DNA from: Clostridia bacterium UC5.1-1D10
GTDB taxonomy: Bacteria > Bacillota > Clostridia > Lachnospirales > Anaerotignaceae
Direction: 5' to 3'
Length of the DNA: 64,000 bases
NCBI GenBank assembly: GCA_001304995.1
Contig: BBZU01000011.1
Span: 16,183 to 80,182 of the forward strand
Shown here: positions 56,319 through 64,000 of the stretch, one piece after another
Layout of the letters: every line of letters begins with the position of its first letter
How positions within the stretch are numbered: position 1 is the first letter of the stretch
The notes under the pieces: generated by a model
Database searches by the model: none
Told to the model about the DNA's origin: nothing
The model's input: only the letters and a program-made list of their open reading frames with translations
Translations under genes and position numbers: made by a program

Positions 56319-56466
56319 CTTTTAATTTACAAGGGACGCTTTCTTTTGAAGAGCGTTGACACAGGGGTTTTTAGGAAACAAAGGTAGAGGCAGCAGTTGA
56401 AAAGTGGTAAAATGATATTGATAGAAAGTAAGCAGAAGCGGATTTTGGATGGCGGAAGGGGGCATT

Positions 56467-56918
56467 ATGTTGGTTCAAAAGATCAAAAGGGTCATCATTG
56501 GGGAGTATGTATCATTTTGGCGATTTTTTATATATTGCAACGTCCCACTCCCATAAACAAAGAGTTGGAAGCAATGGTTTATACTGTAAATCAGGAAGAA
56601 TACGAAACATCCATTGTCATTGATGGATCAATCAAGAAGGAACTATTTACAGAAGAAGCCAGTTTTGTTGGTTACTTTAAAATAGAAAGTTATCCAAAAT
56701 CTTATTACGCAGGAACGACGGCAAAAATAGACTGGCACAGTGATGTTGCGCAAAATATACGCTTTATGTGTGCTGGGACAATTTCTTCATTAGATATAGA
56801 TAGAGTTGAAATCGATAGAACGATGGACAATATCAAGATTATTTTACGCGATGGAACGATTGTTTCCACGAAAAAAGAAGATGCTCCGAATGAACTCGGA
56901 GCATCTTTTTTTGAATGA
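56467..56918 (+). CDS. Small membrane-anchored protein of unknown function (one frameshift)
   Basis: About 150 residues when repaired. ATG 56467 follows GGAAGGGGG and begins MLVQKIKRVIIG. Adding a G to the G4 run at 56500-56503 joins it to VCIILAIFYILQRPTPINKE, giving one N-terminal TM and a beta-rich exterior domain. The last codons are formed by a hairpin terminator at 56879-56912, so the true end may differ. No known family. Confidence 0.5.
56879..56912 (+). terminator. Terminator overlapping the 3' end of the upstream gene
   Basis: AGATGCTCCGA pairs with TCGGAGCATCT, followed by T7. It lies inside the last codons of the hypothetical gene. Confidence 0.85.
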
Positions 56919-57011
56919 TAATAGGCATGTTCAGAATCAATGTCAAAGAGCGTCTTTTATTTCTGCAAGTGTTCTGAACATCATAGTCTTTGATGGAATA
57001 GATAAGAAAAA

Positions 57012-58397
57012 TTAAAATTCGTTTCCGGGAAAACGGGGGATACCATCGAATCCTTGTTTCAGATCGTCGTCTGTGGGAATATAGTCCGTCATGGTGCCAT
57101 TGTTGAATTTTTCATATGCAACCATATCGAAGTATCCTGTTCCTGTCAGTCCAAAAACGATGTTTTTTCTTCACCAGTTTCTTTGCATTTCTTCGCTTCT
57201 TCCATGGCTACATAAATAGCGTGGGCACTTTCGGGAGCGGGCAGGATACCCTCCACCCGTGCAAATTCTGTGGCAGCAGCAAAGACGGCTGTCTGTTCCA
57301 CGGAACGTGCTTCTATAAGTCCGTCATGGTAGAGCTGAGAAAGGATGGAACTCATGCCATGATACCGCAGTCCGCCGGAATGGCTGGCAGAGGGAATGAA
57401 ACCACTGCCGAGGGTATACATTTTCTGGAGAGGGGTTACCATGCCGGTGTCGCAGTAGTCATAAGCGAATTTCCCTCTGGTGAGGCTGGGGCAGGAAGCA
57501 GGTTCCACAGCGATGATCTGATAGTCCCGTTCACCTCTGAGTTTTTCGCCCATGAAAGGAGAAATCAGACCGCCCAGATTGGAGCCGCCGCCGGCACAGC
57601 CGATGATCATATCCGCCTGGATACCGTATTTATCCAGAGCAACTTTGGTTTCCAGACCGATGATGGTTTGATGGAGCAATACCTGATTGAGAACGCTGCC
57701 CAGCACATAACGGTAGCCATCCTGTTTGGCAGCCATTTCTACGGCTTCAGAAATGGCACAGCCCAGACTGCCGGAAGTGTCTGGATGATCTGCAAGGATT
57801 TTTCTGCCGATTTCTGTTGCCATGGAAGGAGAGGGGGTCACTGCCGCGCCATAGGTGCGCATAACCTCCCGGCGGAAAGGTTTCTGCTCATAGGAGCATT
57901 TAACCATATAAACCTGGCAGTCCAGACCGAAGTAAGCACATGCCATGGACAGGGCTGTGCCCCATTGTCCGGCACCTGTTTCTGTGGTGACGCCTTTCAG
58001 TCCCTGTTCCTTGGCATAATAAGCCTGTGCAATGGCGGAATTGAGTTTATGGCTGCCGCTGGTGTTGTTACCTTCAAATTTATAGTAGATTTTTGCGGGG
58101 GTCTGCAATTTTTTCTTCCAGACAATAGGCACGCACCAGAGGCGCAGGGCGATACATTTTATAGAACTTCAAAATGGGTTCAGGAATATCAATGTAAGGG
58201 GTATCGTTGTCTAATTCCTGTTTTACCAGTTCTTCACAGAATACCTGACTGAGTTCTTCCGCTGTCATGGGTTTTAGTGTACTGGGATTGAGCAGGGGAG
58301 CGGGTTTATTTTTCATGTCTGCCCGCAGATTGTACCACTGTTTCGGCAGTTCCTGTTCATCTAAATAAATTTTGTAAGGGATTTCTTTTGTGTTCAT
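57012..58397 (-). CDS. trpB: Tryptophan synthase beta chain-like TrpB2 (two frameshifts)
   Basis: About 460 residues when repaired, the longer TrpB2-type PLP enzyme that joins indole and serine to make tryptophan. The PLP lysine is in EGNNTSGSHKLNSA and the glycine-rich phosphate site in GCAGGGSNLGG. Two indels break it: one T too many in 58109-58114, and one too few in 57163-57168. Repairing the latter extends the end to 57012 (GLTGTGYFDMVAYEKF and a tail ending GNEF). Start ATG 58397 has AGGAG upstream. No other trp gene is near, so it probably salvages indole. Confidence 0.88.
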
Positions 58398-58436
58398 GGT
58401 GCATGCTCCTTTCTTTAGTTGATTTTGATTTTCAAT

Positions 58437-58740
58437 AAAAAAACGCCTGTCCCTGACGGAATCGTCAAAGGGACAGGCGTAAAATCCTGCGGTGCCACCC
58501 TCGTTGGCAGAAAATCTGCCCACTCATGCATACGATCATATGCGTCCTTTGTTAACGAAGGGGATTCTCCGGCGCACCTACTATTTTCGGTTTGCCCTCA
58601 AGAGCCCATTCCCTCATCCCACTGCTGCTGTGATCTCACCATCCACAGCTCTCTGGAAACAGCTTCCGGAAAAGGTACTTACACTCTTTCTACGGTTTCT
58701 GCTTTTAGAAGTTATACCATGTCAGGAGGACATTTGTCAA
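58437..58740 (-). promoter_or_regulatory. Promoter and tryptophan T-box leader of trpB
   Basis: TTGACA (58740-58735) and TATAAC (58716-58711), 18 bases apart, start the leader on the minus strand. It carries the T-box motif GAGGGTGGCACCGCAGG (about 58503-58487). A likely specifier codon TGG (58608-58606) stands in GGGAATGGGCTC. The terminator ACGCCTGTCCCT/AGGGACAGGCGT with T7 ends at 58437. This points to tRNA-Trp sensing. Confidence 0.88.
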
Positions 58741-58775
58741 TACATAATTTGAAAAATGTTCCTTTTTTCTGTATA

Positions 58776-61493
58776 TTACAGCAGTTCGCCGTATTTGCGG
58801 ATATACAGTTTTTTCATGATGGTTGCCAATGTTACATAAGCAATGATGATACCTGCCAGCCATGTGAAGTATACGGGAGGCAGTGCTGCCAGACCGATAT
58901 GTGCGCCGAAGGGCAGGAAAGGAATGGCTGTCAGTACGGCAATGCCTGTGAATGTCAGCAGTACAACGGGAACGGAAGCACGGCTGCGCAGGAAGGGCAG
59001 TTTGGGTGTGCGGATCATGTGAATAACCAGAGTCTGGCTCCACATGGATTCTACAAACCAGCCTGCCTGGAACAGTGCAATGAACATTGTCTGAGATGCG
59101 GGATCCAGGCTATGGAAGGAACCGCCGCATACTGCGGGACAGATCACGAAGTACATTACCAGATAAGTTACGATGTCAAATACAGAGCTGGTAGGCCCAA
59201 TCCACAGCATGAATTTGCTGACGGAAGAGGCATCCCATTTCCGAGGTTCTTTCAAAAATTCTGCATCTACATTATCCCAAGGAATTGCAGTGCAGGAGAT
59301 ATCGTAGATCAGGTTCAGCAGAATCAGATGGATGGAAGCCATAGGCAGGAAAGGCAGGAATGCGGATGCTGCCAATACGGAAAACATGTTCCCGAAGTTA
59401 GAGGAAGCTGTCATTTTGATGTATTTGATCATGTTGGCATAAGTTTTTCTGCCTTCGATGATGCCCTGTTCCAGTACCATCAGGTCTTTTTCCAACAGGA
59501 TAACATTTGCGGATTCTTTTGCGATGTCTACGGCAGTATCTACGGAGGTACCTACATCGGATGCTTTCATGGCAGCGGCGTCGTTGATGCCATCGCCCAT
59601 GTAGCCAACGCTATGACCGTTTTCACGGAGCAGAGTTACCACTCTTGCTTTCTGCAGAGGAGAAAGTTTTGCGAAAATGGTGGTGTTTTCTGCTGCTTTT
59701 GCCAGTTCTGTATCGGTCATATCATCCAGCTGATCACCTGTCAGGATACGGTCTACGGACAGACCTACCTGTTTGCAGATATATTTGGTTACTTTTTCAT
59801 TGTCACCTGTGAGGATTTTTACGGCTACACCGTATTCCTGCAGTGCTTTGACTGCGGCAGCAGTGGTTTCTTTGGGGGGATCCAGGAATGCCAGATATCC
59901 AATGAGAACCATGTTATTTTCATCTGCTACGGAGAATGCGCCAAAAGGGGAGGGATTTGTTTTCTGGGAAATACCCAGTACACGCATACCGTTGTTGTTC
60001 AGGTCGTTTACTTTTGCCAGTACCATTTTTTCATTTCGTCTGTCAGTTCTACCACTTCGCCATGGTATTCAACAAATGTGGAGATAGACAGCATTTCTTC
60101 GATGGCACCTTTTGTGATCATCTGTGTTTTGCCTTTTTTGTCTGCAACCACGATGCTCATGCGGCGGCGTTCAAAGTCGAAGGGAATTTCATCTACTTTT
60201 GTATAGTTGTTTTCCAGTACGGCAAAAGCAGGTGTTCTTTCAATCAGTGCGTGTGTGCGTTCGATGATGGCTTTATCCATAAGGTTTTTCAGCCCTGTCT
60301 GATAGTAGCTGTTCAGGAAAGCGTGACGCAGGATGCGGTCATCTTCTTCGCCCATAACATTCAGGTGATATTCCAGAGCTACTTTGTCTTTTGTCAGTGT
60401 GCCGGTTTTGTCTGTACACAGAACGTCAATGGAACCCAGGTTCTGGATCGCATTCAGATCTTTGATGATTACTTTTTGACGGCTCATGGCAACGGCGCCT
60501 TTTGCCAGACAGGTAGTAACGATCATGGGAAGCATTTCCGGTGTCAGACCAACAGCAATGGAAATGGCAAAGAGGGCTGCATTGAGCCAGTCCCCTTTGG
60601 CAAAGCCATTCAGGAACAGTACGATGGGCACCATGATGAGCATGAAGCGGATCAGTACCCAGGAAACAGAGTTTACGCCTTTTTCAAAAGAAGTTTTCGC
60701 GGGTTTTTCGGACAGGTGTTTTGCCATATCACCCAGCATGGTGTCGTTGCCAGTTGCGATAACAACGCCAGTTGCGCTGCCGCTGATAACGTTGCTGCCC
60801 ATGAATGCCAGGTTGGATGCCTCTGTGATGGCACCTGTGATTTTCTGTTTCTGAGGCAGTTTTTCTACGGGTTCGCTTTCTCCTGTCAGAGCAGACTGGC
60901 TGATGAACAGGTCTTTTGCTGTTACGATGCGCAGATCCGCAGGAATCATGTCGCCAGCGGACAAAGTAACAATGTCGCCTACAACGATTTCATCCATGGG
61001 GATTTCCTGTGTACCGTGATGTTTCCGGGTAACGGCTGCCGTTGTATGAATCATAGCAGACAGCTTTGCTGCTGCATTGCCGCTGCGTGTTTCCTGTACA
61101 AAGCGCAGGATACCGGATACCAGTACCATAACAGTGATGATGATAACGGTTGTGGCATCTTTTTCACCGGGAGCTGCCCAGATGATTTCTGTGCAGGCAG
61201 AAACGATTGCCAGAACAAATAAGATTGCGGTAAAAGGATTGATGAATGCGTTGCAAAGTCTTTTGAAAAGAGATTCTTTTTTGCCATGGGTTACGTTGTT
61301 GTCACCATGGAGTTCCCGCAGCTGTTCCACCTGTTCGTCTGCCAGGCCTTCCTGAGAAGTGCTCAGGGCAGCGAATACATTTTTTTCTGGAATTTTCTGC
61401 GGCAAATTTCAGTCTGTCATTGATCTGATCGCGGCGAACCATGTCTGCTGCGATTTTTGTTTTGAGGATTCTTTCTTTCAATGTTTTTTTCAT
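58776..61493 (-). CDS. mgtA: Mg2+-importing P-type ATPase MgtA (two frameshifts)
   Basis: About 905 residues when repaired. Family IIIB P-type ATPase importing Mg2+. TGES actuator loop ([12 protein letters not shown]), phosphorylation site in [11 protein letters not shown], and hinge [11 protein letters not shown] are present with ten TMs. The T7 run at 61380-61386 carries one base too many; removing it joins ENSRKN to [11 protein letters not shown]. The T6 run at 60026-60031 needs one more; this joins DEMKK to [13 protein letters not shown]. The M-box upstream supports Mg2+ as the regulated ion. Start ATG 61493; GGAGG lies upstream. Confidence 0.92.
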
Positions 61494-61563
61494 AGGTCCG
61501 TACCTCCATATTCTTAGATTTTTGTGGTTTTGGATTGTACAGACAAAAACAGAGAACTTTTAT

Positions 61564-61650
61564 TCAGAGCGGAAGCATGTCCGCGGGAGGACGTTCATCC
61601 GCTTGCCTTCGTTCTGTTGTTTTTGTACTGCTACTGCATTCTGCGTCCAT
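61564..61650 (-). CDS. Leader ORF 2 (28 codons) before mgtA
   Basis: Starts at ATG 61650 with GAGGTGAGAAGC upstream and reads MDAECSSSTKTTERRQADE, then RPPADMLPL. It begins with the same MDA and the same ribosome site (GAGGTGAG) as leader ORF 1. The stop lies 70 bases before mgtA. No TM. It resembles the regulatory uORFs of Mg2+ transporter leaders only in position. Confidence 0.5.
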   Translation of the reverse strand: MDAECSSSTKTTERRQADERPPADMLPL

Positions 61651-61840
61651 GCTTCTCACCTCGCTTTTTTGATTGGAATGATCTATGAAAACCCTGAAAT
61701 CAGGGAGATTTTCCCGAAAAAAGGGCGCAAAAAAACACCGCATGAAAACTATGTTTTCAAAATTTCGAAATAGCCCCATAGAAGGGCAGTCGTGAAGCGG
61801 TGCGATGCCAATTTTTCGATCTTATATTTTCAGAAAGAAA

Positions 61841-61942
61841 CTAGATTACGGATACAGATGTCATGCCCATCTGTTCCATAAAACAGTTTGATTGGTTTGC
61901 CCGCTGGATGGAGTTGTAATTGTCTGGATGACCTGCGTCCAT
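61841..61942 (-). CDS. Leader ORF 1 (33 codons) before mgtA
   Basis: Starts at ATG 61942 with AGAGGTGAGATT upstream and reads MDAGHPDNYNSIQ, then RANQSNCFMEQMGMTSVSVI. It begins 20 bases after the M-box terminator, so it is made only when that terminator is passed. Shares the start MDA and the ribosome site with leader ORF 2. No known family. Confidence 0.5.
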   Translation of the reverse strand: MDAGHPDNYNSIQRANQSNCFMEQMGMTSVSVI

Positions 61943-61962
61943 AATCTCACCTCTTTTTGCAT

Positions 61963-62218
61963 AAAAAAATCCGTACAAACTCGAACGGTTGTACGGAAAA
62001 TCAAATGCCATTTTATAAAAAATGCAACCGTTTCGAGCTTTAGCTCTGCAGGGCGGTGAAACTGCATTATGCTACACCTTGGTTTCGATGTAACCTGTTC
62101 AAACCATCGCATGATGTCTCCATCATTTTGCGGCAGCAGTCCATATCCCTGTAGTAGCCTTACCTACCGGAACTATTCTTTTCGGGTTCATCATACGCCC
62201 ATAGGAAGGATTTGTCAA
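61963..62218 (-). promoter_or_regulatory. M-box (ykoK) Mg2+ riboswitch with promoter and terminator
   Basis: On the minus strand TTGACA (62218-62213) and TATGAT (62195-62190), 17 bases apart, start the leader. The core contains GGTAGGTAAGGCTACTACAG, GACTGCTGCCGC, TGGTTTGAACAGG, and CTGCAGAGCTAAAGCTCG near the 3' end, the M-box order. The terminator CCGTACAA/TTGTACGG (61996-61971) with an A/T tail follows. High Mg2+ should fold the aptamer and stop transcription before mgtA. Confidence 0.88.
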
Positions 62219-62459
62219 CGGTTTTTCGAAAAATTAAGATTTTCCACAGGAAAAGTAGGAAATTAAATTCTGTTTCTACTTTATAATATCTGATTAACTA
62301 ATAGTTCTTTGAAATGTTGATTATAGAAGGCTTTTGATGTTCAAATATGTTTTGGATGATGTTGTGATATGCAAAAAGAGGAAATGTGAGAAAGAAATCG
62401 AAATAAATGAGTAAGGGGAATTTTTTATGACAATCCAAACAGAAAAAGGAGTGGGGCCT

Positions 62460-63520
62460 ATGAAGATGAAAAACATCGTTGCCATGACAATGGCAGCAAC
62501 AATGGTATGGAACGGTACAGCGGTTTTTGGAGCAACCGGTGTAAAGACTGCTGTGCTCAATGATGCTAGGATCAGTTTTAACGGCGGTACGCTACAAACC
62601 ATTCAGTGTTATATGATTGAGGGGTATAATTATATTAGAGCACGGGATGTTACCAACAATTTGAATATGCATGTGACACAGATGCAGGATGAAAATACGG
62701 GCATTGTGGTACAGCCTAACATGGCTGCGTCCTCTGTCAGACCCACAGAAAAATTGACAAAACAGTCTGCTGCTGTGAATGTGCAGAAGGGATGGCTGGT
62801 ATATGATGCAACGCCTTTTGAAGCGGAATGTTTTTGCTGGATAATCGTTTCTATTTCAAATTGAGTGATTTCCAGAAAGCCAGTGATCTCAGCCGGGATA
62901 TTTCTTTGGTATGGGTGGCAGCAGAAGCGGCAGATCAAGGCATCAAAGAACCCTATCCGAATACCTATTATGGTATGGAAGTTTCCTGGGATGCGGAAAA
63001 TAGGGTTGTGCATGTGGATCGGGTGAATACAGATCTGAAGAAAGTATTTGATGATATTCGCAGCAATCAATCTCAGGAAAACGAAGAAATGCAGAAGCCT
63101 GAAGAGCCGAAAAAGGAGAGTCAGAATTCTAAAAATCCAGAATCCCAGGAAGCGGTAGCCAAAGATTCTGTGGAAGCCGTATTCCAGTTGGTTAACCAAG
63201 AAAGAAAGGCAAATGGCAGAAGGGAACTTGTACTTGATCCTACGCTTTGCGAAGCCGCACAGGTAAGAGCATCCGAACTGGATACACTCTTTTCACATAC
63301 CAGACCCAGTGGGGAAAGCTGTTTCTCTATTTTAGATGAGTACGGTCTGCGGTATTCCGGTGCGGGGGAAAACATTGCAAAAGGACAAAGGGATGCAGAT
63401 GAGGTTATGGATTCCTGGATGAATTCTGAGGGACATAGAAATAATATCTTGTCTTCGGATTTTACGAAAATCGGCATTGGACATACAGGGGATAACTGGG
63501 TACAGTTGTTTATGAAATGA
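62460..63520 (+). CDS. CAP/SCP-domain secreted protein with stalk domain (one frameshift)
   Basis: About 354 residues when repaired. Signal peptide (about 1-23, ending VFGA), a copper-amine-oxidase-type stalk domain (about 40-160, YNYIRARDVTNNL), a Lys/Glu/Pro linker (about 200-240), and a CAP (SCP-like) domain with VNQERKANGRRELVLDP, SHTRPSGESCF and ENIAKGQRDADEVMDSWMNSEGHRNNIL. The T5 run at 62831-62835 needs one more T to join EAECF to LLDNRFYFKL. ATG 62460 is 9 bases after AAGGAG; ATG 62427 is less likely. A surface or spore-coat role is typical. Confidence 0.87.
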
Positions 63521-63703
63521 TGCTTTGAAAAGAAGAAGTGTTTTCTGTCTAAAAGACTTTAGGGTAACGTGGTATTCATAGGATATATGGGAAGCCTAAA
63601 ACTGTTTAATCTGTTTGGCTTCCCATATTTTATTTAGAGAAAAATCGTAGGAAAACGCGAATAACTGAGGATATTAAAAAAATAAAAAATAAGAAAAAAA
63701 GTG

Positions 63704-63732
63704 TTGACAGAAGTGGGAGTCGATGGTAATAT
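63704..63732 (+). promoter_or_regulatory. Tandem promoter P1
   Basis: TTGACA (63704-63709), 17-base spacer, TAATAT (63727-63732). First of four near-consensus promoters on the + strand. Confidence 0.85.
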
Positions 63733-63786
63733 ATACTTCGCTGTCGGAACACGGCGAAAAAATTCCAAAAAAATTGAAAATAGTTG

Positions 63787-63815
63787 TTGACAGATTGGAA
63801 ACGATGTGGTAAAAT
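63787..63815 (+). promoter_or_regulatory. Tandem promoter P2
   Basis: TTGACA (63787-63792), 17-base spacer, TAAAAT (63810-63815). 83 bases after P1. Confidence 0.85.
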
Positions 63816-63870
63816 ACTATTCACTGCTGAAACACAGAGAAAGCAGCAAAGAAAAAATAAAAAAAAGTTC

Positions 63871-63899
63871 TTGACAAGCGAAAAGCTTTCTGATAAAAT
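63871..63899 (+). promoter_or_regulatory. Tandem promoter P3
   Basis: TTGACA (63871-63876), 17-base spacer, TAAAAT (63894-63899). 84 bases after P2. Confidence 0.85.
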
Positions 63900-63966
63900 T
63901 TTATTCGCTGTCAAACTTGACAGACAAGATCTTCTCTCTGAAAAGAAATTGTTCAGAAAAAAGAAC

Positions 63967-63995
63967 TTGACAGAAAAACAAAAGAGTGATAAGAT
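63967..63995 (+). promoter_or_regulatory. Tandem promoter P4
   Basis: TTGACA (63967-63972), 17-base spacer, TAAGAT (63990-63995). 96 bases after P3. The transcript lies beyond the window. Confidence 0.85.
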
Positions 63996-64000
63996 ATCAA

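Noticed and set aside
58419..60206. 595-codon + strand frame antisense to trpB leader and mgtA
   Set aside because: It crosses the T-box and an essential-looking ATPase domain, has a Cys/His-rich composition, and is a shadow of mgtA.
61861..62112. 83-codon minus frame through the M-box
   Set aside because: It runs across the riboswitch core and terminator and has no ribosome site. The leader ORF at 61942 in another frame has a good one.

Overview
The window looks like chromosome from a low-to-mid G+C Gram-positive anaerobe of class Clostridia. Pointers are T-box, TPP and M-box leaders, consensus sigma-A promoters with 17-base spacers, the ylxM-ffh-rpsP-khpA-rimM-trmD order, the DUF881/small-basic-protein/ftsZ cluster, a multi-subunit Mrp/Mbh-type antiporter and DUF1540. 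A Lachnospirales or Anaerotignum-like relative is my guess from gene content only. No rRNA or tRNA gene lies inside, but the last 300 bases carry four tandem strong promoters of the kind found before an rRNA operon.

Layout. 1-7.9 kb: a membrane antiporter operon (DUF4040, MbhE/MnhB, MnhC and four NuoL/M/N-like pumps), followed by apbE and a small membrane protein. 9.4-15.8 kb: an ABC importer pair without a binding protein, an isochorismatase-like hydrolase, a phosphoesterase, a radical SAM/cupin pair, a PHP phosphoesterase and a TrpR-like regulator. 15.8-20.1 kb: pcrA-ligA. 20.3-23.1 kb: a LysR regulator, a methyltransferase and a P1 peptidase. 23.2-27.7 kb: murA-divIB-DUF881-sbp-ftsZ. 27.9-31.1 kb: small and hypothetical genes. 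31.1-34.8 kb: the SRP/ribosome maturation operon. 35.5-37.1 kb: a DEAD-box helicase. 37.4-41.2 kb: T-box-pheS-pheT. 41.3-46.8 kb: Mrr, DegV, topB and a methionine gamma-lyase-like enzyme. 47-48.8 kb: thiC under a TPP riboswitch. 49-50.7 kb: a MerR regulator with its operator and a B3/B4-domain protein. 50.8-54.9 kb: a leftward operon of YhaM-like exoribonuclease, two-piece Cas4-like protein, RlmD-type methyltransferase and an AT-rich HEPN-like protein. 55-63.5 kb: surface proteins, T-box-trpB, and M-box-mgtA with two tiny leader ORFs.

Two observations cut across the window. First, about 20 genes, including ftsZ, pcrA, ffh, thiC and rlmD, are broken by single-base indels, mostly in homopolymers of 4-7 bases. 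Essential genes are among them, so I read these as sequence errors and annotate the reconstructed genes. Second, a 183-185-base non-coding element occurs twice in opposite orientation (35264-35448 and 46775-46957). Each copy sits exactly in the loop of a terminator hairpin between convergent genes. Its own hairpin is conserved with a compensatory base-pair change. I know of no named family that it matches, and it is the best candidate here for something undescribed.

Limits: family calls rest on reading the translations, without database searches. Stretches over 300 bases without a gene are the T-box leader (37.1-37.7 kb), the small-ORF/TPP leader region (48.3-49.1 kb), the trpB T-box (58.4-58.8 kb), the mgtA leader (61.5-62.5 kb) and the promoter array at the end.
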